A stretch of DNA of 64,000 nucleotides, from contig JADKIW010000001.1 of the NCBI GenBank assembly GCA_016721115.1, positions 4,107,501 through 4,171,500 on the forward strand. The letters are read 5' to 3'. The notes beneath the pieces were generated by a model that was not told where the DNA came from, did not search any database, and saw only the letters and a program-made list of their open reading frames with translations. Within the stretch, counting starts at the first letter, position 1, and every line of letters starts with the position of its first letter. Source of the DNA: Candidatus Defluviilinea proxima. GTDB taxonomy: Bacteria > Chloroflexota > Anaerolineae > Anaerolineales > Villigracilaceae. The translations under genes were made by a program, and so were the position numbers. This document shows positions 8,863 to 18,097 of the stretch, one piece after another.

Positions 8863-10065
8863 CTAATTATTAAGAAACAACCCGATATTTTTTATAAAAG
8901 GGAAAGCCTTCTCAAAAGAAGCTCCCCAATGAGGTAATCGCCAACTACTGACGAAGAGTAAAGCTACCGCCCAGATTGCCACTTCTCGATAAGACAGGCG
9001 CAATGGCGCGTTATCTGTATCTCGAATTGCCATCAATGAAAGTAACGATAAACACGATACATGGATATAAACAAGCCGCCCATAGTCAGATGCAACCCAA
9101 AACAATGGAGCGCTAGCAAGAAACGCAAACAACACATATGTTGCAAGCCAGTATTGCCGTTTCTTGTTCATTTGAAATAAAACAGCCCGTCGCGTAGACC
9201 AGACAACAGCCAGCGGCACAAAACTCAAAACCGTAACAGCCATATACATAAACAACCCACCATGTTGTATGGACTTGAAAACCAAGTCATGGGCTAAAAA
9301 CACGCCGTCATCCAGAAGTGAAATAGAACCTGGAACATCTGAATGAATACAATCTAAAGGAAGATTTGGCTTCAATGAATCACATATTGCTACAACAATT
9401 TTATTATCCCCTTTTGCAAAAAGGACCAGCAAAACGGCGACCATCATGGCAGGGACAAGAAAAGCTACCTTTCGAGGAGTATTTTCAAACCCTTTTCCGT
9501 GAATGATGAAAGCACAAAGTATATAAGGAAGATAAGCGGCCATCATTTCATGGTTTAGAACAATAAACAATGAAACTCCTCCAACGAAAACCAGCAAGCG
9601 ATTGGTCACTTCAGCCTTAGAACCCAGCAAATAGACACATAATGCCGAAAGCAAAGCCAGAAACAATATTTCTTTCCTAAACCCACCTTGCGGATCAAGA
9701 ATCGGGAAAAGAATAAACGCGGGGGAACAAATCAACATGAAGCTTGATGCCGAGAAGGTCGCATCAAGTGATAATCGACAAGTACTTATAAAAAATACAA
9801 GATAGGCTATGAGTTGAGTCACAACCACAAGGGTAACTATCTCAATCCCCAGCCATTGCGAAACATCAAGAAATATCTCACCAATTAATCCGCGCCGGAC
9901 AAATCCACCGTGATAATTGATCAACCAATCGCCCACAAGCCATGTATCAGGCGCCGTTGGTGTTGACATTAAGAATAAAGCATGAAAAAAAAGAAAAAGA
10001 AACGTCCCCGTAAAAAATAATATAACAAAGAAACGCCAGTACATTTTTGGAACAACAATATTCAT
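8863..10065 (-). CDS. Polytopic membrane protein of unknown function
   Basis: 400 residues with about ten hydrophobic helices and a GGAGG site directly upstream of the ATG. The motif INYHGGFVRRGLIGE after the first helix, and DPQGGFRKE after the fourth, are the only strongly polar conserved-looking stretches. Membrane proteins with this kind of N-terminal motif occur near polysaccharide genes, but no glycosyltransferase motif is visible and I assign no function. It is AT-richer than its neighbours, which could mean separate acquisition. Confidence 0.7.
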   Translation of the reverse strand: MNIVVPKMYWRFFVILFFTGTFLFLFFHALFLMSTPTAPDTWLVGDWLINYHGGFVRRGLIGEIFLDVSQWLGIEIVTLVVVTQLIAYLVFFISTCRLSLDATFSASSFMLICSPAFILFPILDPQGGFRKEILFLALLSALCVYLLGSKAEVTNRLLVFVGGVSLFIVLNHEMMAAYLPYILCAFIIHGKGFENTPRKVAFLVPAMMVAVLLVLFAKGDNKIVVAICDSLKPNLPLDCIHSDVPGSISLLDDGVFLAHDLVFKSIQHGGLFMYMAVTVLSFVPLAVVWSTRRAVLFQMNKKRQYWLATYVLFAFLASAPLFWVASDYGRLVYIHVSCLSLLSLMAIRDTDNAPLRLSYREVAIWAVALLFVSSWRLPHWGASFEKAFPFIKNIGLFLNN

Positions 10066-10109
10066 ACAACCTCCTTTAGAGTACAGTTGTCAAACTCCAA
10101 ACAAAAAAT

Positions 10110-11216
10110 CTACTCGCATCCATTCGCGAGATGCTCTTCAAACGCCTCCGCAAAGGAGTGGTAGCCAGAACCATCACATTTCGCGCGGAAGAAGTAATAC
10201 GGCGATTCTGCAGGGAATGCAACCGCATTCAACGCATCCATGCCAGGGTTTGAGATCGGTGAAGGAGGCAGGTCGCTGTATATGTATGTATTGAAAGGCG
10301 AATCGAATTGTAAGTCACTCGCGCTCAAGGGATTTGTCCACCAGGTATTTTGGATGGCGTTATAGCCCAATGCGTATTGGACCGTCGGGTCCGCTTCGAG
10401 GTTCATTCCAATCTTTAAACGATTCAAGTACACAGAAGCGATCATGGGCGATTCTTCAGGGTGAATTGCTTCACGTTCCACAATGGACGCAAGGATCACT
10501 GCTTGATAAACGGTCAAGCCTTGTTTTTCAAAGCCAAGTTGCATATCTCGCGAGAGGTGTTGTGCAAAGTGACGGACAAATCTCTCAACAAGCTCGTTTG
10601 CCGTAGTGGTGCGCGGGAAGATATAGGAATCAGGGAAGAGAAACCCTTCATTGGAATTCGCGCCAGATAGGAAGTCGAAACCGCGAGATGGAGTATTTAC
10701 AGCGTTGAAAAAATCACCGGGTGTGATGGATAAGCCAGAGGTCGAGAGAGAGGCGGCAAGTTCTTCCATCCGCCAGCCGGGCAGGATAACGAACGTCACT
10801 TCTGCGGATGTGGCATCTTGTAGTTCATGCGCAATGTCAATTGCGGACATGGCAGCGCTGAGTTTGTATTCACCCGCTTGAATGGACGTATCGAGGCCAG
10901 AGTAAATAAGATAAGCACGGAACGCTTCTGCGCTTTGGATAAATCCCATTGCTTCTAAATTGGCGGCGATCACATTGACTGACGCACCTTGTTCAATTGT
11001 AAAAGACGTCTCGGCGCCATTCACGTCACGGGGGCGTGTGAGCAAGCCATCATACCAAAGCAGGGATGCGGAATATTGCATCCGCTGTGTGATCGTGAGC
11101 CATGATGCAGGCTGACCATAAATACGTGTGGCTTGCGATGGAATGGTGACAAACGCTACGAAAAGACAAGCGCAAAAGAATACGATGATGAGAATAATGG
11201 GGACAAGTTTTTTCAT
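10110..11216 (-). CDS. mltG: Endolytic murein transglycosylase MltG (YceG-like)
   Basis: 368 residues from ATG 11216: one N-terminal transmembrane helix, a LysM-like segment (FTIEQGASVNVIAANLEAMGFI) and the YceG catalytic domain with the active-site Glu in ASIVEREAI and the conserved YLNRLKIGMNLEADPTVQYALG. MltG cleaves nascent glycan strands at the membrane and sets their length. An in-frame TTG at 11258 would extend the protein by 14 residues into ruvX. I prefer the ATG because it gives a short normal membrane anchor, although no good ribosome site precedes it. It follows ruvX by 22 bp, a common pairing. Confidence 0.9.
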   Translation of the reverse strand: MKKLVPIILIIVFFCACLFVAFVTIPSQATRIYGQPASWLTITQRMQYSASLLWYDGLLTRPRDVNGAETSFTIEQGASVNVIAANLEAMGFIQSAEAFRAYLIYSGLDTSIQAGEYKLSAAMSAIDIAHELQDATSAEVTFVILPGWRMEELAASLSTSGLSITPGDFFNAVNTPSRGFDFLSGANSNEGFLFPDSYIFPRTTTANELVERFVRHFAQHLSRDMQLGFEKQGLTVYQAVILASIVEREAIHPEESPMIASVYLNRLKIGMNLEADPTVQYALGYNAIQNTWWTNPLSASDLQFDSPFNTYIYSDLPPSPISNPGMDALNAVAFPAESPYYFFRAKCDGSGYHSFAEAFEEHLANGCE

Positions 11217-11238
11217 AGGAGGGAAACAAAGCTCACGT

Positions 11239-11652
11239 CTACGTATTACGCGATTCAATATATGACCGTAAGATCATCACGGCCGCAAGTGAGTCGTGAT
11301 GACCGGCACGTTTCTTGCGTGAAAATCCCATTTCGATGACAGTGGCACGCGCATCTTGTGTGCTGAAAGATTCGTCGAATAATTCGACAGGGATTTGCGT
11401 CTGTTCTTTCAAGGCATCGGCAAATTTCGCGGCACGCCTGCCTGCGAGGTTAGGCTCCCCTTCTTCGTCGAACGATTGGCCAATGACGATCAAACCTGCA
11501 TTATTTTCAGATGCGATATTGGCTACTTGCGCGGCATCCATCAAACGCGAAACGTGATTGATAACAGTCAATGGGCTGGCAAGTGTCGCGGTCGGATCAC
11601 TGAGTGCGAGGCCAATCCGTTTTTCACCGTGGTCAACGACAAGAATCCTCAT
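11239..11652 (-). CDS. ruvX: RuvX/YqgF pre-16S rRNA nuclease / Holliday junction resolvase-like
   Basis: 137 residues, the usual YqgF length. RNase H-like fold: first Asp in ILVVDHGEKRIGLALSD, the GLIVIGQ strand, FDESFSTQDA, and the C-terminal HHDSLAAVMIL with the last catalytic Asp. YqgF trims the 5' end of pre-16S rRNA and has also been proposed to resolve Holliday junctions. It lies directly upstream of mltG. Confidence 0.93.
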   Translation of the reverse strand: MRILVVDHGEKRIGLALSDPTATLASPLTVINHVSRLMDAAQVANIASENNAGLIVIGQSFDEEGEPNLAGRRAAKFADALKEQTQIPVELFDESFSTQDARATVIEMGFSRKKRAGHHDSLAAVMILRSYIESRNT

Positions 11653-11719
11653 AGGGCCTTTTTACCGTAAAGAACACTAAGATTTGTATATTCTGTAGTC
11701 ACCATTCTGTATTCCATGT

Positions 11720-13201
11720 TCACTGTGTAACGACCTCAATTTGAAACGGCACGATCGGCATCCACGGCCACCAGGATGGGCTCAACAATATTTTTGGTTC
11801 ACTCAACAAAGGAAGATTTTCATTCAACACGGATTGCGCTTCAGACGAATTGAGACCTTGTAAGAGTTGTTGCACTTGCGCAACGCTCACCTGCTGATAG
11901 ATCGTACGCTCGGCACGGATCGTCCAATGGACGGAGCCATCTTCCAGCAGTGACGGATCGGTTGCCGATTCAACTATCACAGCGTTGGATGCGGCGATAA
12001 AGCCCGAGGGTAGAGAAGCGTTCAAGGCCAACGAGGCAAGCTCGGTTAAGTCTGAGGCGCTTGCATAGAGGATGGAAAATTCGGCTTGCATGGTCAGAGT
12101 CAATTGTGAGGCGGCCGCTCCAGCAGGCGGGTCATAGACTTCTGAAATGATTTGCGAAAGGGCAAACGTATCACTGAAGAGCACATCATCTGAGCCGAGT
12201 CCATCCAGAAGATTTGTACGCGCATCATCTTCCAAACTTTTCAACAGAAGTTCCTTGGCATGCTCACGGTCTGCATCGGTTGCTTGCACCGACGAACGCT
12301 CGCGCCCACCCGTTGTAGGTTCGGGATTGATCACTGAGGCCGAAAGCCCCAGCCTGCCTTCGACCACATTGATCGTTTCAGCATCGAGGTTTCCCGCAAT
12401 GCCACCTTCCACCGCTTCGATAGGCACGTCAAGAGTCTTCCCAACACCGGCATCAATAATGCCTTCATCAAGAGTCGCAAAACGTGTCTCACCACTTCGC
12501 ACAAGTGTGCCCATCGGGATCGTCACTTTATCCTGCGTAAGATTGCGAAAGATCACAACGCCCTTCGCCTTCGATTGTGGTGTAATGCCCTCACCTGTCA
12601 CGAGAACTCGTTGCACACCATCTACCACGATCGTTTTCTTGCGTGCCGGTATGGAACCAGTGATGAAAACATCGTTCACCGAAAGACTCGCAGACACCGG
12701 CACAACCAAACTTTGCGTTTCTGAAACAGGGTTTAACTTGACCTGTGCGCGCGGAATGAATAACGCGACCAGCACCAACACCGATGCCACACCGACGAGG
12801 AACACCAGTATCTTCACAACAGGATGCGCGCGCCACGCTTCTTCCTTAACTTGAACCTGCTCCCGTTGCTCGCGCAGAGTCTTATCTGGAGCTTTGTGCG
12901 GCCACTTCCTGATCCGAGGCTTGGGCCAAGTCACCTTTTGCGCCTGCCCCGTGGATTCGAACACCGGGATCCCCAGCGCCTCTGCATCTGCCCGCACCCG
13001 CCTCTGCCGTGTGACCAAACCCAACTGCGCACCGAGCGTGGATGCGTGTCGTTGTAAAACTTTCAAGTCCACTTGTCGCAATGTGACCTTTTCATACTTG
13101 GGCCACACCAACAGAATACGCGGCGTCTTCGCCCAAGACATTCTGTCGCGGACGGAGATGAGGTCATCGTGGGTTTCGAGTGTGATGATCTGGGTTTTCA
13201 T
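11720..13201 (-). CDS. Large single-pass membrane protein, baseplate-J-like outer region
   Basis: 493 residues. Residues 1-130 form a cytoplasmic part that begins like a small alpha/beta domain (PRILLVWPKYEKVTLRQVD) and is Arg/Lys/Gln-rich before the membrane. One helix follows at about 132-150. The rest is beta-rich, with short repeats such as GVVIFRNLTQDKVTIPMGT and VPIEAVEGGIAGNLDAETIN that recall the baseplate J-like domains annotated in Chloroflexota surface proteins. It could be an anchor or scaffold. No enzymatic motif is visible. It is divergent from the isomerase operon. Confidence 0.7.
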   Translation of the reverse strand: MKTQIITLETHDDLISVRDRMSWAKTPRILLVWPKYEKVTLRQVDLKVLQRHASTLGAQLGLVTRQRRVRADAEALGIPVFESTGQAQKVTWPKPRIRKWPHKAPDKTLREQREQVQVKEEAWRAHPVVKILVFLVGVASVLVLVALFIPRAQVKLNPVSETQSLVVPVSASLSVNDVFITGSIPARKKTIVVDGVQRVLVTGEGITPQSKAKGVVIFRNLTQDKVTIPMGTLVRSGETRFATLDEGIIDAGVGKTLDVPIEAVEGGIAGNLDAETINVVEGRLGLSASVINPEPTTGGRERSSVQATDADREHAKELLLKSLEDDARTNLLDGLGSDDVLFSDTFALSQIISEVYDPPAGAAASQLTLTMQAEFSILYASASDLTELASLALNASLPSGFIAASNAVIVESATDPSLLEDGSVHWTIRAERTIYQQVSVAQVQQLLQGLNSSEAQSVLNENLPLLSEPKILLSPSWWPWMPIVPFQIEVVTQ

Positions 13202-13477
13202 GCAACCGAATTATAACTGGCAACACTGCCAGATTTCTCGTTTTCACTCGAAACGACAATATCATGAAGTAAAAGAAACAGCACCATCCGCGTCAACTTT
13301 GTGCGGTAATTCTTCAATTCCCCATAGGAAACTGTTTACGAAACTGCGTGGTAGAATCTCAATTCGTGAAACAATCCACAACTAAAATTCCCTCAAACGG
13401 TCACTTTATGATTGACCTACACAACGCCAATTTGCCGTCCTGAGGGTAGAAAAGTAGCATTTTTTTGGAGCAAGGAT

Positions 13478-14719
13478 ATGATCAAACTTAGTTACAGCAC
13501 CTTTGGTTTAACCAACGTGGGCTTTTTGGACTCGATCACCGAAGTGGACAAGGCTGGTTACCCGGGCATCGAACTCGCATTCCATCGCGACCAGTTCAAC
13601 CCATTCGAGATCACCGATGACTATGTAGCCGCTATTAAAAAGCGATTGCAAAGCGTCAACACAAAAGCCGCCTGTGTGGCGACAGCCTCACATTTTTTCA
13701 CACCGTCCCGCCCGCATGAACCGTCTTTGATGAGCCCAGATACAGCTGGCAGAAAACGCCGCATTGATCTCGTCCGTCGCGGCGTTGACCTCGCCCGTAA
13801 GCTGGATATCCCTCTCGTCACATTTGGAAGCGGCTTCATCCGTGATGAGCATGTATCGAATCCATCGGTCAATCCACGCGAGTTGTTGGTCGACAGTATC
13901 CAACAGTGTCTTAAATTCGTACGGGACGATGAAGACATTACTCTGCTGATCGAGCCAGAGCCCGGTATGTTCATCGAAACAACAGAACAGGGATTGAGCC
14001 TGATCCGTGAAGTCAATTCACCCAAGTTCCAACTGCATGTGGATATGTGTCACATGTATTGTTCCGATAAAGATTATGTCGGAGCGCTGGCACAAGCCGC
14101 ACCATATGCTCGCTTCCTGCATGTCTCGGATGCACGACAGGGGTATAACTTGAAGATATTGAAAATGGCAGACAACCTAAACCTTGATCTTAGTTTCGCC
14201 AACTACTTGGTCTACTTCCCTGAGACGGCCGAGTACCTGCTCGTGGATGCCGACAATCCGATCTACTTCCATGACGAAAAACCGAGCAAGGAACAGGAAA
14301 AACGAATTCAGGGTGTTTTGGATTCGGTAAGCATAAAAAAGAAACCAACCTTCGTGGACTACAACAAACTGTTCGCGGGAGCCACACCATTCGACGATGA
14401 AATTTTCACGTATCTTATTTCCGTCCCTGGCTTGAGCTACGATGTACTCGAACGCGCCCGGCCCATCATCATCTATCTGCGAAGCACAAAGAACGCAGAA
14501 GGCAAACTCCTAATGGACAAGATGGTCGCGAATACGCTGACAGGCATCGTTCACTTCCATGAGATCCCCGGCGAAGGGACAATGGATTTTGCCGCCAGTT
14601 TCAAAGCATTGGCTGATAACGGCTTTTCAGGATATGCATCCGTTGAGCTATATCATCATGTCGCATCATGGGAAAAGGCATTGAACGACAGCTTCAAGCA
14701 TTTGTCCCAATTTGTATAA
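13478..14719 (+). CDS. Sugar-phosphate isomerase/epimerase family protein (AP endonuclease 2 TIM barrel)
   Basis: 413 residues from ATG 13478, which has AAGGA upstream. The open frame reaches 13412, but that extension is not protein-like. It has TIM-barrel strands with probable metal ligands: Glu in GYPGIELAFHRD, LLIEPEPGMF, His/Asp in LHVDMCHMY, FLHVSD, and YASVELYHH near the end. Compared with the usual 270-300 residues, an extra block of about 100 residues (about 245-345) lies between strands seven and eight. It is the first gene of a five-gene operon; EBO-type clusters also combine such a TIM-barrel protein with a cyclase and a UbiA enzyme. Substrate unknown. Confidence 0.8.
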   Translation: MIKLSYSTFGLTNVGFLDSITEVDKAGYPGIELAFHRDQFNPFEITDDYVAAIKKRLQSVNTKAACVATASHFFTPSRPHEPSLMSPDTAGRKRRIDLVRRGVDLARKLDIPLVTFGSGFIRDEHVSNPSVNPRELLVDSIQQCLKFVRDDEDITLLIEPEPGMFIETTEQGLSLIREVNSPKFQLHVDMCHMYCSDKDYVGALAQAAPYARFLHVSDARQGYNLKILKMADNLNLDLSFANYLVYFPETAEYLLVDADNPIYFHDEKPSKEQEKRIQGVLDSVSIKKKPTFVDYNKLFAGATPFDDEIFTYLISVPGLSYDVLERARPIIIYLRSTKNAEGKLLMDKMVANTLTGIVHFHEIPGEGTMDFAASFKALADNGFSGYASVELYHHVASWEKALNDSFKHLSQFV

Positions 14720-14725
14720 ACTTTG

Positions 14726-14751
14726 GATTCGGGAGTCTGCTCCCTTGAATC
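14726..14751. repeat. Hairpin between the isomerase and luxS genes
   Basis: GATTC...GAATC outer arms enclose GGGAGtctgCTCCC. It resembles the palindromic repeats at 4532-4590 and 23890-23938 and may partially terminate transcription. Confidence 0.5.
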
Positions 14752-14806
14752 GCCAACAAACAAACGGTGATCCTACATTTGAGATTTAGAATTACAGGAG
14801 TTAGGT

Positions 14807-15286
14807 ATGGTAAACGTAGAACAACTCGGCTGGGAGGCCGCGACGGTCGGAGAACTCGACCATAGGTTGTTGAAAGCACCGCACGTAAAACTGCGCTCTG
14901 CGAACGAAGGCCCCAAAGGGGATATAGTGTATTGCGTAGACCTACGCATCAATCAACCCAACGTGGAATTTTTATCCTCAACGGAAATGCACTCCTTCGA
15001 GCATTTTCTATTGTATGGCTTCCAAAAATACATGCCAAAGAATTTTCTTTCCATTGGCTTGATGGGATGCCAGACAGGTTTCTACCTTGTGTTGTACAAC
15101 GAAGGTAATGCTGGAACAATTTGCGATGTATACGAAACCATCCTCAAGGATGTTTTGACCGCCAGTGAAGTGCCCTATGCAAACATTGAGCAATGCGGGA
15201 ACTACAAAAATCACAGCGTGGAACTTGCGCAAGCTGTTGCCAGGAGGGTGCTGGGCGCAAGAACCAACTGGCGGCAGGTGGTATGA
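14807..15286 (+). CDS. luxS: LuxS-family S-ribosylhomocysteine lyase
   Basis: 159 residues, typical length. Metal ligands and active site are intact: H62 and H66 with E65 in HSFEHF, C88 in LMGCQTGFYL, and C130 in IEQCGNYKNHS. LuxS splits S-ribosylhomocysteine into homocysteine and DPD (the AI-2 precursor). No pfs/MTAN gene is in the window. It lies inside the isomerase-cyclase-UbiG-UbiA operon, and its stop overlaps the next start (ATGA). It may recycle SAH produced by the methyltransferase two genes downstream, or have been adapted to another ribosyl thioether; both are inference. Confidence 0.9.
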   Translation: MVNVEQLGWEAATVGELDHRLLKAPHVKLRSANEGPKGDIVYCVDLRINQPNVEFLSSTEMHSFEHFLLYGFQKYMPKNFLSIGLMGCQTGFYLVLYNEGNAGTICDVYETILKDVLTASEVPYANIEQCGNYKNHSVELAQAVARRVLGARTNWRQVV

Positions 15287-16422
15287 CAGACAGCATGTTC
15301 AAGCGGCGCGTCACGCATCCATACACAATTGAATACGAAGTCCTCAACGCTCCCGACCTCTTCCACCCGCAGAACATGGCGCTGTTATCTGAGGGAAAGA
15401 TCAAAAATGCACGCAGGTTTGTTGTTATAGATAGTCATGTAGAAAAACACTATGGCAATAAAATGCGCAGTTATTTCGCGCATCACGGCGTAGAGGCCAA
15501 GATCGTCACCTTCCCCGGCGGCGAGGAAAATAAAACAGCAGAATATTATCTCTCCATTGTGCGTGAGCTGGATACTTTTCCCATCCATCGCAGAGATGAG
15601 CCGATCATCGCCATTGGAGGTGGCGTGCTCACCGATGTCGTTGCATTTGTCGCAAGCACCTATCGTCGTGGCGTCCCCCACATCAAAGTACCAACCACAC
15701 TGATGGGATATGTCGATGCGTCAGTCGGCATCAAGAATGGAATCAACTTCAATGGTAACAAGAACCGTCTCGGCGCGTTCCAGCCTCCGCAAAAAGTCTT
15801 GCTCGATAAATCCTTCCTCGCCACCCTGCCACGCCGTCATCTTTTGAACGGTGTCTGCGAGATCATTAAACTGGCGGTCATCAAAGACGCGGAGTTATTT
15901 TCACTTTTGGAAACACATGGCCCAGAAAGCGTGGATGCCTATTTCCAAAATGCGGAAGGCGGCATCATCCTTGACCGGGCCATCGAAGGAATGCTGGAGG
16001 AGTTGGAGCCGAACTTATTCGAAGAAGACCTCGAACGCAAAGTGGATTTCGGCCATACATTCAGCTACGGATTAGAAACGCGTCACGAATCGGACCTTTT
16101 ACATGGCGAGGCGGTTCTGTTAGATATCTGTCTCTCGGTCCTGATCGCAAAATCGCGTTGTCTATTGACAGATGAAGACAGTAACAGGGTATTTCGTCTG
16201 ATCGAAAGCCTTGGCTTCATGCTGGATATGTCCATCCTCGACCCGCATCAACTTTGGGAATCGCTGGAGGAACGGGTGTATCACCGCAATGGCTTACAAA
16301 GAACACCCATGCCACACGGCATCGGCGGTTGTGTTTTTGTCAACGATATTAATTTCAATGAGATCGAACAGACAATAAAAATACTTGAGAATTGGATGGT
16401 AATAAAGCATGACAACTTTTAA
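15283..16422 (+). CDS. Sugar-phosphate cyclase, dehydroquinate synthase superfamily (EEVS/EboD-like)
   Basis: 379 residues from ATG 15283, which overlaps the luxS stop. NAD and metal motifs of the DHQ synthase fold are present: FPGGEENKT, AIGGGVLTDVVAFVAS, RRGVPHIKVPTTLMGYVDASVGIKNGINF, KNRLGAFQPP, the metal Glu in NGVCEIIKLA, and DFGHTFSYGLE. The KNRLG(A/S)-PP segment and the ASVGIKNGINF form are closer to 2-epi-5-epi-valiolone synthase-type sedoheptulose-7-phosphate cyclases and to EboD than to AroB. It is therefore probably a cyclitol-forming enzyme rather than the shikimate-pathway enzyme. This assignment comes from motif reading only. Confidence 0.82.
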   Translation: MTDSMFKRRVTHPYTIEYEVLNAPDLFHPQNMALLSEGKIKNARRFVVIDSHVEKHYGNKMRSYFAHHGVEAKIVTFPGGEENKTAEYYLSIVRELDTFPIHRRDEPIIAIGGGVLTDVVAFVASTYRRGVPHIKVPTTLMGYVDASVGIKNGINFNGNKNRLGAFQPPQKVLLDKSFLATLPRRHLLNGVCEIIKLAVIKDAELFSLLETHGPESVDAYFQNAEGGIILDRAIEGMLEELEPNLFEEDLERKVDFGHTFSYGLETRHESDLLHGEAVLLDICLSVLIAKSRCLLTDEDSNRVFRLIESLGFMLDMSILDPHQLWESLEERVYHRNGLQRTPMPHGIGGCVFVNDINFNEIEQTIKILENWMVIKHDNF

Positions 16423-17119
16423 TAATGCAGACAACAAGGAAATCGACAAGTTTGATAAGGTCTCCCAGATCTGGTGGGACTTAAAAGGAGAGATGGGGAC
16501 TCTTCACGTCATCAATCCTCTGCGCACCAAGTTCATCATGGAAAAGCTGACTGTGCAGAATCCCAAAATACTGGATGTAGGTTGTGGCGGCGGCATTTTA
16601 TCTGAAGCATTAGCCAAAAACGGTGCTAAGGTGGTCGGCTCAGACCTATCGCAAGCTTCATTGGAAGTTGCCAAGCGCCATGCCGAACAACAAGGATTGA
16701 AGATCGAGTACCTATATGAAAGCGCTGAAAACATCGCCCAAAAGAATCCGGGAAGTTTCGATGCCATCACATGCATGGAAATGCTTGAGCATGTACCAGA
16801 ACCAGCCAAGGTGATAGCGGCTTGTGCACAGGCACTAAAACCCGGCGGGCATGCCTTCTTCTCTACCATCAACCGCACACCAAAGGCATTTTTGTTCGCC
16901 ATCGTTGGCGGTGAATATATTCTGCGCCTTCTGCCACGTGGAACCCACACCTATCAAAAATTGATCCGCCCCAGCGAATTAAAGCAATGGGCGCAGGATG
17001 CAGGTCTGGAGTTCTCCCGTATTGCCAGTTTGATCTACAATCCCTTCACCACTAAATTTAAAGTGGCGATGGGCGTGGAAGACGTCAACTATATGGTACA
17101 TTTCACCAAGAAGAAATAA
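16409..17119 (+). CDS. UbiG-like class I SAM O-methyltransferase
   Basis: 236 residues. It strongly resembles UbiG: KFDKVSQIWWDLKGEMGTLHVINPLR, SAM motif LDVGCGGGILSEALA, acidic GSDLSQAS, CMEMLEHVPEP, KPGGHAFFSTINRTPKAF, GGEYILRLLPRGTHTYQKLIRPSEL and a GVEDVNYM end. UbiG methylates phenolic hydroxyls in ubiquinone synthesis. A Chloroflexota-type host would be expected to use menaquinone, so a UbiG-like enzyme beside a cyclase and a prenyltransferase suggests another prenylated substrate, possibly after transfer from a proteobacterium. The start overlaps the cyclase gene by 14 bp. Confidence 0.88.
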   Translation: MTTFNNADNKEIDKFDKVSQIWWDLKGEMGTLHVINPLRTKFIMEKLTVQNPKILDVGCGGGILSEALAKNGAKVVGSDLSQASLEVAKRHAEQQGLKIEYLYESAENIAQKNPGSFDAITCMEMLEHVPEPAKVIAACAQALKPGGHAFFSTINRTPKAFLFAIVGGEYILRLLPRGTHTYQKLIRPSELKQWAQDAGLEFSRIASLIYNPFTTKFKVAMGVEDVNYMVHFTKKK

Positions 17120-17141
17120 TTCCACCGCGGAGTTGTAATCC

Positions 17142-18035
17142 ATGAAAAAGTTTTTTGCCCTTTCCCGAACCACGCATGGCGTTCTAGATCTTGCCACGCC
17201 TGGTTTCTGCGCATTGCTTGTGCTGGGAAATTTCCCTGCATGGCAGGTCATTCTTCTTTCGATCTTCACCGCCTTTGCCGCATACACAGCCATTTACGCC
17301 CTGAACGATCTTGTGGGCATTGCGGTGGATAAGGAAAAGTTCACAGGTGGCATCAACGCTGGTTACTCGGTAGAAGCCTCTGATCTACGGTATCCATTAG
17401 CACAGAACGTACTCAGTTATCGAAGTGGTATTCTCTGGTTTGCCGTGTGGTTCATTGCCGCAGGGATCGGTTCCTATATACTCAACCCGACCATTGTGAT
17501 CATCCTCGTTTCGGCCACTGTGTTGGAAGTGGTCTATGTCCTTCTCTTCAAGGTTACCTACCTGCGCACATTTGTCAGCGGATTGGTCAAATCCAGCGGG
17601 CCGATTGCCGCGGTCTTCGTTGTAGACCCCAACCCTTCCCTATCATCACTTTTGCTGATCCTGGCTTGGGTCTTTTTCTGGGAGATCGGCGGACAAAACG
17701 TCCCTGCCGATTGGAACGATACCGTGGAAGATAAACGCGTCCACGCCAAGACTATCCCTTTACAACTTGGCACACAAACAGCGGGACTAATCGTTATCAT
17801 CACGCTGGCAGTGACAGTAGTCGCCAGTCTGTTCCTGCCGAACGTCTCTCCGCTCAAATTAGGTATTCCCTATTTGATTGCAAGCGCGGCGGCTGGCATC
17901 TACTTCCTGTTACTCCCGGGGTATCAACTCAGCCGCCAGCATGAAGGACGACAGGCTGCCAAGTTATTCGATAGTGCAAGTTATTATCCATTGGCACAAC
18001 TTGCTATCATCACAGTGTTCGTGCTCCTCAATTAG
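17142..18035 (+). CDS. UbiA-family prenyltransferase
   Basis: 297 residues with about eight transmembrane helices. Aspartate-rich motifs are present: NDLVGIAVDKEKF (first) and DWNDTVEDKRVHAKTIP (second), the latter preceded by FFWEIGGQNVP. UbiA enzymes move a polyprenyl chain from its diphosphate to an acceptor in the membrane. Last gene of the operon, followed by a strong terminator. Its position beside an EboD-like cyclase and a TIM-barrel isomerase recalls eboC of EBO clusters, but eboA, eboB and eboF homologues are not seen here. Confidence 0.85.
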   Translation: MKKFFALSRTTHGVLDLATPGFCALLVLGNFPAWQVILLSIFTAFAAYTAIYALNDLVGIAVDKEKFTGGINAGYSVEASDLRYPLAQNVLSYRSGILWFAVWFIAAGIGSYILNPTIVIILVSATVLEVVYVLLFKVTYLRTFVSGLVKSSGPIAAVFVVDPNPSLSSLLLILAWVFFWEIGGQNVPADWNDTVEDKRVHAKTIPLQLGTQTAGLIVIITLAVTVVASLFLPNVSPLKLGIPYLIASAAAGIYFLLLPGYQLSRQHEGRQAAKLFDSASYYPLAQLAIITVFVLLN

Positions 18036-18055
18036 TACATTCCCCATAAACATAA

Positions 18056-18096
18056 AACGGCCACGGAGTTTTATAGCTCCGCGGCCGTTGTGTTTT
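18056..18096. terminator. Bidirectional terminator between convergent operons
   Basis: Long hairpin AACGGCC-CGGAG / CTCCG-GGCCGTT followed by TGTTTTAT; A-rich on the other side, so it can serve the convergent VWA gene as well. Confidence 0.85.
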
Positions 18097-18097
18097 A

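Noticed and set aside
12147..12854. 235-codon ORF on the plus strand
   Set aside because: Antisense to the large membrane protein gene at 11720-13201, with Ser/Thr/Arg-rich shadow composition.
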